Below, in pieces: positions 17,272 through 27,508 of a stretch of DNA of 45,825 nucleotides. Every line of letters starts with the position of its first letter. Within the stretch, counting starts at the first letter, position 1. The notes below the pieces were generated by a model that was given only the letters and a program-made list of their open reading frames with translations, ran no database searches and had not been told where the DNA came from. A program made the position numbers and the translations under genes. Source of the DNA: Hyphomicrobiales bacterium (GTDB taxonomy: Bacteria; Pseudomonadota; Alphaproteobacteria; Rhizobiales; Rhizobiaceae). The stretch is from the NCBI GenBank assembly GCA_017305935.1, contig JAFKJU010000040.1:1-45825 (forward strand), read 5' to 3'.

Positions 17272-18396
17272 TCACTTGCGCTCGGTCCGGGTCTTCGGTT
17301 TCTTCTGAGGCTTCTTGTCCTCTGGCGCGGGCCGATTGCTGAAATGGGCGTTGCCGAGGCCGGTGCCGATGGTCAGCACGGCCCAATGCTGGACATCCTG
17401 CATGAACGGCACCTGCGAAAGCCCTTGCACGACCGCATCATTGTGCATGATGACGAAGGTATCATGGCCGCCGATCTGCGGGATCGCCTTGGTCAGCGCT
17501 TCGGGCAGGTTGAAACGCTCGCTTTCCCAGTTGCCGCCGGGCAGGTTCTGGCCGCCGCGCAGGATCGAGCCATCGGCGTCGATGATGCCGGGGCAGGCGA
17601 TGCCGATCACTGGAGCGGGCACGAGTTTCGCCTTGTCGGCCTTGGAGACCAGCGTGTCGATCATCTCCACCAGCCGCTCGATGGAGGTGCCCCGGCGCGG
17701 ATCGTCGTCGGCGTGACGCCAGATATCGGATTTCCACACGCGGGCGCGGGAAAAATCCGCCGCATCCTTCTGGCGAAGCTCGACGATGCCGGCGCGGATA
17801 TTGGTGCCGCCGATGTCGACGGCGACGATGGCGTCGTGGCCCTTCATCATCCAGGGCGGCATCAACTGCACCGCGCCGATCAGGCCGGCATCGTCGGAAT
17901 GCTGGCGGATGATCGACAGCTCCGTGCGGATGCCCTCGGCGCGCAGCAAAAGCTGGGTGCGGGCAATGGCGAGCGCGCCGATGTGGCTTTGCTTGAAACC
18001 GCCGCCAATGGCGATGCGCTCGGTCTTCTTCCAGCGATCCTCCTTCATGAAGCGCTGGATGACGCCGGCGAACGCGGCGGCGTAATCATCGATCGCGCCG
18101 AGGATCAGCGCTGTCGCCAGCGGCTCCTCGCCGGAAAACAGGGCGTCGAGCTGCTTCTTGGAGAAATCTCGGGTCGGGGTCTCGCCGAGCGGATCGGGCC
18201 CGGCGCGGCGCACGCGCTTGCGCCAGTCCTCAAGCCTATCGGAAAAGGCGGACTTGCAGGCGCGGTCGCCGATGAAGCCGTCGCCATCCTTGATTTCGAG
18301 ATTGTAGTCGTCGACCGTTACCGCCGGCAATTCGGCCGCCCCGTGGACGATCGGTGCGGCAACCTCTTCGACCTGCTTCTTTCTGATTTTCGCCAT
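17272..18396 (-). CDS. ROK-family sugar kinase homologue with circularly permuted motif order
   Basis: A 374-residue cytoplasmic protein of the ASKHA/ROK sugar-kinase superfamily. In ordinary ROK kinases the order is DxGGT, PG, NLPG, ND, GTG, then GGG and the final DDAGLIGA. Here IAIGGG (128-133) and DDAGLIGA (168-175) come first, and DIGGTNIRAG (194-203), ACPG (267-270), QNLPGGNW (283-290), HND (318-320, probable catalytic Asp320) and IGTGLGNAHF (343-352) follow. The chain thus seems permuted, with new ends between the GTG loop and the adenosine-side helices. The usual ROK zinc motif (CxCG..GC) is absent. The tail is Lys/Pro-rich. ATG 18396 is chosen because MAKIRKK is followed at once by conserved-looking sequence; the frame is open to 18711. 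It is divergent from otsB. Substrate unknown. Confidence 0.85.
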   Translation of the reverse strand: MAKIRKKQVEEVAAPIVHGAAELPAVTVDDYNLEIKDGDGFIGDRACKSAFSDRLEDWRKRVRRAGPDPLGETPTRDFSKKQLDALFSGEEPLATALILGAIDDYAAAFAGVIQRFMKEDRWKKTERIAIGGGFKQSHIGALAIARTQLLLRAEGIRTELSIIRQHSDDAGLIGAVQLMPPWMMKGHDAIVAVDIGGTNIRAGIVELRQKDAADFSRARVWKSDIWRHADDDPRRGTSIERLVEMIDTLVSKADKAKLVPAPVIGIACPGIIDADGSILRGGQNLPGGNWESERFNLPEALTKAIPQIGGHDTFVIMHNDAVVQGLSQVPFMQDVQHWAVLTIGTGLGNAHFSNRPAPEDKKPQKKPKTRTERK

Positions 18397-18532
18397 GCGT
18401 CCCCCGCGTTTGCAACCCCGATCGGTGACGAGAAACGCGTGGAGAGGACGGTGGTTCCGTGGCATCGCCGCCCGGCGGAAAGAAAGCGATTTTGCCCTTG
18501 CCCTCACGGGGCGCTGACCTAGATCGGCTGTC

Positions 18533-19327
18533 ATGCACGCAACCGATTTTCCCATCGGCGCCCTTGCTTCACCGGAAGCGGTCTTCCACGATCTCGGCCG
18601 GAACCCCGGCCGCTGGGCGTTGTTCCTCGACATCGACGGCACGCTGCTCGACCTTGCGCCGACGCCGGACACCATCCAGGTGCCCACAAGCCTGCCGACC
18701 GACCTGCACAATATCTCGGCGCATTTGAACGGGGCGCTGGCACTGGTTACCGGCCGGGCGCTGGTCTATGCCGACAGCCTGTTCCAGCCGTATCATTTTC
18801 CCATCGCTGGCCTGCACGGGGCGGAGATGCGCGGCTCCGACGGCACCATCCTGCCGGCCCTGGTGACGCCGGCCTTCGCGGCGTTGAAGCGCAGCCTCGC
18901 CGAACGCGCCTCCGTGATGAAGGGCGTTGTCGTGGAGGACAAGGGGGCGGCGATTGCCGCGCATTATCGCCTCGCGCCGGAATTCGATGAACCGCTCGGC
19001 GATCTCATGCGTGATTTCGTCGCGCAGGCCGGCGATGGCTGGGTGCTGCAACTCGGCAAGATGGTCTATGAAATCCGCCCGGCAAAATCCAGCAAGGGCG
19101 AGGCGGTGGCCCGCTACCTGCAGGAGCCGGTATTTGCCGGCCGGCGGGCGCTGGCGCTCGGCGACGACCTGACCGACGAATCGATGTTTTCCGCCGTCAA
19201 CGCAATGGGCGGCTATTCGATCCGCGTCGGCTCGGGCGAGGTGAAAACCGCGGCGCTCGGCCGCCTCGCCTCGCCGGAGGCGGTACGGCAGACGCTGGCG
19301 GCGCTGGCAGCCGGAAAACCGATCTGA
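18533..19327 (+). CDS. otsB: Trehalose-6-phosphate phosphatase
   Basis: HAD-superfamily enzyme that dephosphorylates trehalose 6-phosphate to trehalose, an osmoprotectant. The 264-residue protein has motif I LFLDIDGTLLD (Asp33 nucleophile, Asp35), motif II LVTGRAL, the cap-region segment AGLHGAEMRG, and motif IV LALGDDLTDE. Trehalose-6-phosphate synthase (otsA), often adjacent, is not in this window. It is divergent from the permuted ROK kinase, with 136 bases between the starts. Confidence 0.94.
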   Translation: MHATDFPIGALASPEAVFHDLGRNPGRWALFLDIDGTLLDLAPTPDTIQVPTSLPTDLHNISAHLNGALALVTGRALVYADSLFQPYHFPIAGLHGAEMRGSDGTILPALVTPAFAALKRSLAERASVMKGVVVEDKGAAIAAHYRLAPEFDEPLGDLMRDFVAQAGDGWVLQLGKMVYEIRPAKSSKGEAVARYLQEPVFAGRRALALGDDLTDESMFSAVNAMGGYSIRVGSGEVKTAALGRLASPEAVRQTLAALAAGKPI

Positions 19328-19329
19328 GA

Positions 19330-19725
19330 TCAGGCCTTCCTCGCCGTCTTTGCAGCGCGGCCGGCATGGTTCAGTTCGGCGGCGGCGCGGAGCAGCGTCT
19401 TGAACGCCTCCGCATCGATCGTCTCGCCCTCACGGATATCGATGGCGCGGCGGGTGTTGCCTTCCAGGCTGGCATTGAACAGCTTGGCCGGATCGTCCAG
19501 CGATGCGCCCTTGGCGAAGGTCAGCTTCACCACCGCCTTGTAGGTCTCGCCTGTGCAGAGAATGCCGGCAAAGGACCAGACCGGGACGCCGCGCCATTTC
19601 CATTCCTCGATCACCTCCGGCACGGCCTCGTGAATGAGGGCGCGCATGCGCGCCAGCGTCTTGCCACGCCAGTCGCCAAGCTCGGCGATCCGGACGTCGA
19701 TCAGGTGGGAAGCCGGTTCGCTCAT
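19330..19725 (-). CDS. DUF1801 domain-containing protein (YdhG-like)
   Basis: A 131-residue protein of the DUF1801 group: RMRALIHEAVPEVIEEWKWRGVPVWSF and the KAVVKLTFAKGASL segment are family-typical. Small cytoplasmic protein of unknown function, fold related to the frataxin/YdhG group. Its stop lies two bases from that of otsB (convergent). Nineteen bases or fewer separate its start from the histidine kinase stop, so it may be read from the petPR transcript. Confidence 0.88.
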   Translation of the reverse strand: MSEPASHLIDVRIAELGDWRGKTLARMRALIHEAVPEVIEEWKWRGVPVWSFAGILCTGETYKAVVKLTFAKGASLDDPAKLFNASLEGNTRRAIDIREGETIDAEAFKTLLRAAAELNHAGRAAKTARKA

Positions 19726-19743
19726 GGGGATCTCCTTCGTCTT

Positions 19744-21120
19744 TCACGCGGGAATACGGATGATGGCGCGCAGCCCCCCCAGCGGGCTATCGCCGAGCGT
19801 GATGTCGCCGCCATGGCTGCGGGCGATGTCGCGGGCGATGGCAAGCCCGAGGCCGGTGCCGGAGGCATCGAGATTGCGGGCCTCATCGAGGCGGAAGAAC
19901 GGTTTGAACACGTCGTCGCGGGCAGCTTCGGGAATGCCGGGGCCGTCATCGTCGAAGGTGATGGTCAGCCATTTGGCACTGTGGCGCGCCTCCATGTCCA
20001 GCCGGCCGGCATAGCGGCGGCTGTTGGTCGCAAGGTTGGTGACGAGGCGGGAGAAGGCGGTGGGCCGCACCTGCACGTCGTCCTCGCCTTCGATACGATA
20101 GGTCAGCGTCTTGCCATGCATCTGCGCATCCGCCTGCAGCTTGTCGAACAGGGCGGAGAGGCTGACCATGCCGACCATTTCTTCGCTCTCGCTCTTGGCG
20201 AAAGCCATGTAGCCTTCCAGCATGCTCTGCATGTCCTCGACGTCCTCGCTCATGCCCTGCAGGTCGGGATTGTCGCCGGCCAGCGCCAATTGCAGCTTGA
20301 AGCGGGTCAAGATGGTGCGCAGATCGTGGCTGACGCCGGTCAGCATGGCGGTGCGCTGCTCGATCTGCCGCTCGATGCGCTCGCGCATCAGGATGAAGGC
20401 GAGGCCGGCGCGGCGCACTTCGTCGGCGCCGCGCGGCGAGAAGTCGGGCGATTTCTGCCCCTTGCCGAAGCTCTCCGCCGCCCGCGCCAGCGTCAGGATC
20501 GGCCGGATCTGGCCGCGCAGGAACAGCAGCGAGATCAGGATCAGCACCAGCGAAGTGCCGACCATCCACAGGATGAAGATATGGGTGTTGGAGGCATAGG
20601 TCTGGCTGCGGCGGGCGAAGACGCGCAACACCTTGCCTTCGAGCTGGATGCGGATTTCCACCAGCCGCGAATCGCCGACCGTGTCGATCCAGAAGGGCAG
20701 GTGGATCTGGCGGGTAATCTCGTCGGACAGGATTTCGTCGAGGATCGAGAAGAAGGGTTTCGGGCGCGGTGCGGGCAGTTCGCCGCCGGGCTCGATCGAG
20801 ATCGTCAGGTTCAGTCGCTCTCGGGCGATACGGATGATTTCGCCGACATCCTTCTCGCCGGGATAGACGCCGATGAGATCGATGACGGCGGCGATGTCAC
20901 GGGTCACCGCCGTCGACAGGCGTTCGGTCACCATCTGCCAGTGGCGCTCCATGAACACGAAGGCGACCACGGTTTGCAACAGCACCATCGGCAGGATGAT
21001 GATCAATACCGAGCGGGCATAAAGGCCGGTCGGCAGGCGGCGGCGTAGCCAGCGCGTCATGGTGCGCAGGGCGCTGCCGCCGCGTTCCTGTTCCCTGCGC
21101 AAGACGTCCGTCAACGCCAT
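19744..21120 (-). CDS. EnvZ-like sensor histidine kinase
   Basis: A 458-residue inner-membrane kinase. Transmembrane helix 1 is at about residues 36-56, a periplasmic domain at 57-180, helix 2 at 181-202, then HAMP, the H-box TGVSHDLRT with His265, an N-box with Asn366 (NLATNSRRYA), G1 DDGPGI (391-396) and G2 GTGLGLA (421-427). All catalytic residues are present. AAGGAG lies five bases before the ATG, overlapping the spacer after petR. It is the cognate kinase of the preceding response regulator; the signal is unknown. Confidence 0.94.
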   Translation of the reverse strand: MALTDVLRREQERGGSALRTMTRWLRRRLPTGLYARSVLIIILPMVLLQTVVAFVFMERHWQMVTERLSTAVTRDIAAVIDLIGVYPGEKDVGEIIRIARERLNLTISIEPGGELPAPRPKPFFSILDEILSDEITRQIHLPFWIDTVGDSRLVEIRIQLEGKVLRVFARRSQTYASNTHIFILWMVGTSLVLILISLLFLRGQIRPILTLARAAESFGKGQKSPDFSPRGADEVRRAGLAFILMRERIERQIEQRTAMLTGVSHDLRTILTRFKLQLALAGDNPDLQGMSEDVEDMQSMLEGYMAFAKSESEEMVGMVSLSALFDKLQADAQMHGKTLTYRIEGEDDVQVRPTAFSRLVTNLATNSRRYAGRLDMEARHSAKWLTITFDDDGPGIPEAARDDVFKPFFRLDEARNLDASGTGLGLAIARDIARSHGGDITLGDSPLGGLRAIIRIPA

Positions 21121-21130
21121 GGTTGCTCCT

Positions 21131-21838
21131 TCAATCGATGCTCAGCCGGTAGCCGATGCCGCGCACCGTCTGCAGCCAGACGGGATTGGCCGGATCGTCC
21201 TCGATCTTGCGGCGCAGGCGGTTGATCTGCACGTCGATGGTGCGTTCGCCGACATCGGAATCGTTGCCGACCAGTTCGTGGCGCGGAATGGTCTCGCCGG
21301 CGCGCATGGCAAACAACAGCATGATATCCTGCTCGCGGTCGGTGAGGCGGATGATTTCCGCCCCCTTCTTCAGTTCCTTGCGCGAGAGCGAGAAGGTATA
21401 GGGGCCGAACATCACCTGTTCGATCTTCGGCGTATTGGCCGGGACGTTGCGGCGCAGGATATTGTTGATGCGCAGCACCAGTTCGCGCGGATCGAAGGGC
21501 TTTGGCAGATAGTCGTCGGCGCCGGCTTCCAGCCCGGCGATGCGCGAGGAGGCCTCGGCCAGCGCCGTCAGCAGGATGATTGGCACTTTCTTGATCTGGG
21601 CGAGGCTCTGGGTCAGCGACAGGCCGGTTTCGCCGGGCATCATCACGTCGAGCACGATCAGGTCGAAATCGAGGCCGTTCAGCTTGCGCCGCGCTTCGGC
21701 GGCATCCGCCGCAACGGTCACGCGAAAACCCTGCTCGACCAGGTAACGGTTGAGCAGGGCGCGAATGCGCTTGTCGTCATCGACGACCAGCAGATGGGCG
21801 GCGTCGTCGGAAAGGGGTGTCTTCTGTGTCGTCGTCAT
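21131..21838 (-). CDS. petR: OmpR-family response regulator, PetR-like
   Basis: A 235-residue regulator with a receiver domain (Asp20/Asp21, phospho-acceptor Asp64 in VLDVMMPG, Lys113 in LPKPF) and an OmpR winged helix (LTDREQDIMLL, GERTIDVQINRLRRKIE, VRGIGYRL). The order MarR regulator, response regulator, kinase matches the petP-petR arrangement described in Rhodobacter, where the pair affects cytochrome bc1; the symbol rests on that context. It follows petP by 33 bases and precedes the kinase by 10. Confidence 0.88.
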   Translation of the reverse strand: MTTTQKTPLSDDAAHLLVVDDDKRIRALLNRYLVEQGFRVTVAADAAEARRKLNGLDFDLIVLDVMMPGETGLSLTQSLAQIKKVPIILLTALAEASSRIAGLEAGADDYLPKPFDPRELVLRINNILRRNVPANTPKIEQVMFGPYTFSLSRKELKKGAEIIRLTDREQDIMLLFAMRAGETIPRHELVGNDSDVGERTIDVQINRLRRKIEDDPANPVWLQTVRGIGYRLSID

Positions 21839-21871
21839 GGCCTGACCGGAAAAAGAATGATGTCCAGCGGG

Positions 21872-22351
21872 TTATTTATCGCGCATGCCCTCGAGGAAAA
21901 GCTTGATGCCCGGCCGCATCGCCACCGGCACCTTCTCGAATGCCCGGGCGATGCGGCGGGATTGCGGCTCCGCGAGCGCGAGCGCCAGCGTCCGGCCTTT
22001 CGGCGTCGGATAGAGCTTGCGCTGGCGGCGGTCCTCCGGCCCGGCGACCTGGCGGATGTAGCCCGAGTCGATGAGTTGCTTGAGGACGCGCGCCAGGCTC
22101 TGCTTGGTGATCTTCAGCGTATCGAGGAGCGCAGCCACCGTCATGCCCGGCTCGCGATTGACGAAATGCACGACGCGGTGATGGGCGCGCCCGAAGCCGC
22201 TATGGGCGAGAATCGCGTCGGGATCGGAGACGAAATCGCGATAGGCGAAGAAGAATTGCTCGATGATTTCGAAATCGATCGTGTCGGTGTCCTGCTGCGC
22301 CGTTTCCAGCAGCTCGTCCTTCAGGGCTTTCGCCCGCACCTGCGCTGACAC
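21872..22351 (-). CDS. petP: MarR-family regulator, PetP-like
   Basis: A 159-residue winged-helix regulator. The core TVAALLDTLKITKQSLARVLKQLIDSGYIR with the wing VAGPEDRRQRKLYPTPKG is typical of MarR. The start is GTG at 22351, with AAAGGA nine bases upstream; the open frame beyond (to 22621) has no similarity and runs through the divergent promoter. It heads the petP-petR-kinase operon. A perfect 6-bp palindrome at 22408-22424 just upstream is a likely autoregulatory site. Confidence 0.88.
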   Translation of the reverse strand: MSAQVRAKALKDELLETAQQDTDTIDFEIIEQFFFAYRDFVSDPDAILAHSGFGRAHHRVVHFVNREPGMTVAALLDTLKITKQSLARVLKQLIDSGYIRQVAGPEDRRQRKLYPTPKGRTLALALAEPQSRRIARAFEKVPVAMRPGIKLFLEGMRDK

Positions 22352-22407
22352 CTTGTCGTTTCCTTTCGTCTTTGTTCGTCCGCAGCATATCCAGGAAAGC
22401 TGCGGCG

Positions 22408-22424
22408 GTTGCACGTTATGCAAC
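22408..22424. promoter_or_regulatory. Palindrome, candidate MarR (PetP) operator
   Basis: GTTGCA CGTTA TGCAAC is a perfect inverted repeat with a five-base spacer, 57 bases before the petP start and 154 before the divergent small gene. The TTGCA/TGCAA half-sites are of the kind bound by MarR proteins; binding is inferred. Confidence 0.5.
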
Positions 22425-22577
22425 GTGACTGAAAACTCAAACGAAAATAGCAGGTTTTGCGGTAACCGGGCAGCCGCAAGCCGCTTCGCATGTTTCTTCG
22501 GAAACAGCGGGATCGAAATCGAACCTTTAAACGTTAAGCCATCGAGGGTGACAACAGGATCGATACAGGAGAGGATC

Positions 22578-22754
22578 ATGACGACCATCACCACCGCCGC
22601 AACGCGCGAACCGCAGGTCAACGCCGCCTTGAAACCGGTGCTTTATACCGTCTTTGCGGCGAAACTCGTCGTCGCTGGCCTGCTGGTCGCCGCCGTCAAC
22701 CTGCCGACCCCCTCGGCTCATGCCGATCAGACGGTCGTTGCAGGCGATTTCTGA
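22578..22754 (+). CDS. Small single-span membrane peptide, unknown function
   Basis: A 58-residue protein with a polar N-terminus (TTITTAATREPQVNAALK) and one hydrophobic segment (VLYTVFAAKLVVAGLLVAAV, about residues 21-40), ending LPTPSAHADQTVVAGDF. The segment could be an anchor or a late signal peptide cleaved after AHA. AGGAGAGG lies six bases before the ATG, which supports real translation. It is divergent from petP and may share control from the palindrome at 22408-22424. No family recognised. Confidence 0.6.
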   Translation: MTTITTAATREPQVNAALKPVLYTVFAAKLVVAGLLVAAVNLPTPSAHADQTVVAGDF

Positions 22755-22820
22755 GTTTCTACTGTCTAAAGCCGGCATCAATGCCTATATGCCTCTTCAG
22801 TTTTCCCAAAGGAGAGGCGT

Positions 22821-23468
22821 ATGGGCATGCTACAGGCCGGGGTCATCCCGGTTACTCCCTTCCAGCAGAATTGCACGGTGCTGTTCGACACCGACACCAA
22901 GGAAGGCGTCGTCGTCGATCCCGGCGGTGATGTCGAGGTCATCCTGCAAGTGCTCAAGGAGAACGGCATCGACGTCAAGGCGATCTGGCTGACCCATGGC
23001 CATATCGACCATGCCGGTGGTGCCGACGAATTGCGCGAGGCGCTCGGCGTCAAGGTCATCGGCCCGCACAAGGACGACCTGCCGCTGCTCAGCGGCCTCG
23101 AAAAGCAGTCGAAGATGTTCAACGTGCCGATGGCGGTGCGCAACGTCGTGCCGGACCAGTGGCTTGACGACGGCGACACGGTGTCCTTCGGCGATCATGT
23201 CTTCGAGGTCTATCATTGCCCCGGTCACGCGCCCGGCCATGTCATCTATTTCAACCGCAAACAGGGCTTTGCCCATCTCGGCGACGTGCTGTTCAGCGGC
23301 TCGATCGGCCGCACCGACCTTCCCGGCGGCGATCACCGGCAATTGCTGGATTCGATCCGCGACAAGGTTCTGCCACTCGGCGATCAGGTCGGCTTCATCT
23401 GCGGTCATGGCCCCGGCGGCCAGATCGGCGAGGAGCGCCGCACCAATCCTTTCCTGCGTGGGATATGA
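22821..23468 (+). CDS. Metallo-beta-lactamase-fold hydrolase (glyoxalase II/YcbL-like)
   Basis: A 215-residue cytoplasmic hydrolase. The metal motif THGHIDHAGG (residues about 58-67) is complete, with the later ligands in CPGHAPGHV (His), LGDVLFSGSIGR (Asp) and ICGHGP (His). This pattern is that of YcbL-type glyoxalase II relatives, which hydrolyse S-lactoylglutathione or other thioesters. AAAGGAGAGG lies seven bases before the ATG. A minus-strand terminator follows. Confidence 0.92.
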   Translation: MGMLQAGVIPVTPFQQNCTVLFDTDTKEGVVVDPGGDVEVILQVLKENGIDVKAIWLTHGHIDHAGGADELREALGVKVIGPHKDDLPLLSGLEKQSKMFNVPMAVRNVVPDQWLDDGDTVSFGDHVFEVYHCPGHAPGHVIYFNRKQGFAHLGDVLFSGSIGRTDLPGGDHRQLLDSIRDKVLPLGDQVGFICGHGPGGQIGEERRTNPFLRGI

Positions 23469-23470
23469 AC

Positions 23471-23500
23471 AAACAAAAAGCGCCGGCTTTCGGCCGGCGC
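23471..23500 (-). terminator. Intrinsic terminator of the BA14K gene
   Basis: GCGCCGGC (23480-23487) pairs with GCCGGCGC (23493-23500). On the minus strand the stem is followed by TTTTTGTTT. Confidence 0.8.
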
Positions 23501-23527
23501 CTGGGATCGTCGTCGCTCCGTTTCGGC

Positions 23528-23953
23528 TCAGCCGACGGTGCAGAAGTGCTCACGGCCATCATAGCCGATGAAGGTGCCTGTGCCGGGGTCGAAGCTGCGA
23601 TAGCGCTGCGAGCAGTACCGGCGCCAGGCCGGCGACCAGGGGCGCAATTCGCGCACCGGCTGAACATAGCCGGGATCCTCGACATAGACGCGGGCGCGGG
23701 GCTGATAGACCGGAACCGGCTCCACGTAGTCGGGCTCGACATAGACGGGGCCTTCCTCGACATAACGCGGGCGGCTGGCAAGCGCCGAGCCGAGCAGCAC
23801 GCCGGCGGCAAGGCCTGCCGCGCCGAGCGCCACGCCATCACCGTGATGATGGCGGCGGTAATAATCCCCAGCTGTTGCCGGTGCGATCGACGTCAACGTC
23901 GCCGCCGCGACGGCAACGGACAGAACGGCGGATTTGATCATCGCATGCATCAT
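23528..23953 (-). CDS. BA14K-family secreted protein
   Basis: A 141-residue protein with a signal peptide (MMHAMIKSAVLSVAVAAA, likely cleavage after ATA), a His-rich stretch, a Gly/Ala-rich hydrophobic segment (about 40-60), a Val/Pro/Tyr-rich linker, and the C-terminal BA14K motif: WRRYCSQRYRSFDPGTGTF followed by GREHFC. The Brucella prototype is an immunoreactive lectin-like protein. The two Cys probably form a disulfide in the envelope. AGGAAAAG precedes the ATG at 23953; an ATG directly after it is an alternative start. Confidence 0.92.
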   Translation of the reverse strand: MMHAMIKSAVLSVAVAAATLTSIAPATAGDYYRRHHHGDGVALGAAGLAAGVLLGSALASRPRYVEEGPVYVEPDYVEPVPVYQPRARVYVEDPGYVQPVRELRPWSPAWRRYCSQRYRSFDPGTGTFIGYDGREHFCTVG

Positions 23954-24039
23954 TCTTTTCCTCGTTCAGCGGGCGACCGTGTCGGCCCTTTCGATGAAGC
24001 CAACCCTATGCTCGCCATCCTGAACGAAGCCTGAATGAC

Positions 24040-24061
24040 AAAACCCGGCATTTCTGCCGGG
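24040..24061 (-). terminator. Intrinsic terminator of the cold-shock gene
   Basis: CCCGGCA (24044-24050) pairs with TGCCGGG (24055-24061) across a four-base loop. On the minus strand TTTT follows. Confidence 0.8.
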
Positions 24062-24094
24062 CTTCAACTCGAAATAAAATGCCTCGGCGGAGGC

Positions 24095-24310
24095 TCAGCC
24101 GGCGATCTGCAGATTGACGGCCTTCGGGCCCTTGCCACGACGATCCGGTTCCGTGTCGAAGCTTACCTTCTGGTTTTCAGACAGTCCCGACAGGCCGGAA
24201 GCCTGAACGGCGGAAATATGCACGAAGATATCGGCGCCACCGTTGTCCGGTTTGATGAAGCCGAAGCCCTTATCGGTATTGAAGAATTTTACAGTGCCAG
24301 TCTCGGCCAT
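24095..24310 (-). CDS. Cold-shock domain protein (CspA family)
   Basis: A 71-residue single CSD protein with RNP1 KGFGFIKPD and RNP2 DIFVHISAV, a single-stranded nucleic-acid chaperone. The extended basic loop (EPDRRGKGPKAVNLQ) is usual in alphaproteobacterial Csps. AAAAGG lies eight bases before the ATG. Upstream is a long gene-free region that may include a long leader, as in other csp genes. Confidence 0.95.
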   Translation of the reverse strand: MAETGTVKFFNTDKGFGFIKPDNGGADIFVHISAVQASGLSGLSENQKVSFDTEPDRRGKGPKAVNLQIAG

Positions 24311-26355
<2,045 letters not shown>

Positions 26356-26378
26356 GCACCGTCTTTTTTATCGTTCAG

Positions 26379-26411
26379 GCGGGCGGGCCCATCGGTCCCG
26401 CCCGCTTTTTT
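26379..26411 (+). terminator. Intrinsic terminator after aatA
   Basis: GCGGGCGGG (26379-26387) pairs perfectly with CCCGCCCGC (26397-26405), followed by six T. Confidence 0.9.
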
Positions 26412-26416
26412 GTTGA

Positions 26417-27508
26417 TTACAACCCTATGGCCGTCAGCATGATGAAGGTGGCGAACAGGATGAAATGCGTCATGCCCTCGATGGCGTTGGTCTCGCCGTC
26501 GTTGAGGTTGATGGCGGCGGCGATCAGGGTGATGCCGACCATGACCGTCTGGGTCGGGGTCATGGCCATGACGAAGGGCTGGCCGGTATAGAGCGCGATC
26601 GCCTCCATCACCGGAACGGTAAGGATCACCGTCGACAAAGACGCGCCGAGCGCGATGTTGACCACGGCCTGCATCCGGTTGCGCAAGGCGGCGCGCATCG
26701 CGGTCATGATTTCGGGGGCGGCGGAAATGGCGGCGACAACGATCGCCATCAGCGCCGGCGGCGCGCCGCTGCCTTCCAGCCCGTGATTGAGCAGCGCCGA
26801 CATGGTTTCCGCCAGCACGCCGATGAGGATGACGCCGAACAGGATGATGGCGACAGCCGCCGTCGTCGAGCTTTCCTCTTCTTGTTCATGTGGGCCTGCG
26901 CCGGTCCTTTCGCGTCGCGGATAGGCATAGGAGAAGAAATAGCTGTGCTGCCCCACCTGCATGCGCAGGAAAAGGGTGTAGAGCGCGATCATCGCGACGA
27001 TGGTGAATGCGGAATAGTAATGCCATTTGTCGACGGGTACGAATTCCGGCACCACCATGGAAATGCCCATCGCCGTCAGGATCATGACGCTGTAGGTCTT
27101 GCCGCTGTCGTCGTTATAGGGCTGCTCGCCATGCTTGATGCCGCCAAGCAGGGCGGCGAGGCCGAGAATACCGTTGATATCCAGCATGACCGCTGCGTAG
27201 ATCGTGTCGCGCACCAGCGTCGGCGACTCCTGGTTGTTCATCATGATCGCCAGGATGATCACCTCGACCAGCACGGCTGAGAGCGTCAGGATCATGGTGC
27301 CGTAGGGGTCGCCGACCTTGACGGCCAGCACCTCGGCCTGATGGGCGACCCGCATCGAAGCGATGACGATCAGCACGATCAGGCCGCCCGCGGCAAGCAG
27401 CGCCACCAGCCGGCCGGCCTCGACGAGCTGGTGCTCGAACAGCATGGCAAGGATGGCGCCGAGAACCGGCAGGAGAAGCAGGCGTTCCTGTCTGGCGATA
27501 GTCAGCAT
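26417..27508 (-). CDS. Calcium/proton antiporter, ChaA/y4hA-like
   Basis: A 363-residue inner-membrane protein with about ten or eleven hydrophobic segments in two halves, separated by a charged central loop (RRERTGAGPHEQEEES, about residues 205-225). VLVEVIILAIMM in the first half and AISAAPEIMTAMRAAL in the second are the alpha-repeat regions of cation/Ca2+ exchangers, each with its key acidic residue. Relatives are ChaA and the Rhizobium plasmid gene y4hA. The ATG at 27508 is preferred; GAGAGG lies 13 bases upstream. It converges on the aatA terminator. Confidence 0.9.
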   Translation of the reverse strand: MLTIARQERLLLLPVLGAILAMLFEHQLVEAGRLVALLAAGGLIVLIVIASMRVAHQAEVLAVKVGDPYGTMILTLSAVLVEVIILAIMMNNQESPTLVRDTIYAAVMLDINGILGLAALLGGIKHGEQPYNDDSGKTYSVMILTAMGISMVVPEFVPVDKWHYYSAFTIVAMIALYTLFLRMQVGQHSYFFSYAYPRRERTGAGPHEQEEESSTTAAVAIILFGVILIGVLAETMSALLNHGLEGSGAPPALMAIVVAAISAAPEIMTAMRAALRNRMQAVVNIALGASLSTVILTVPVMEAIALYTGQPFVMAMTPTQTVMVGITLIAAAINLNDGETNAIEGMTHFILFATFIMLTAIGL

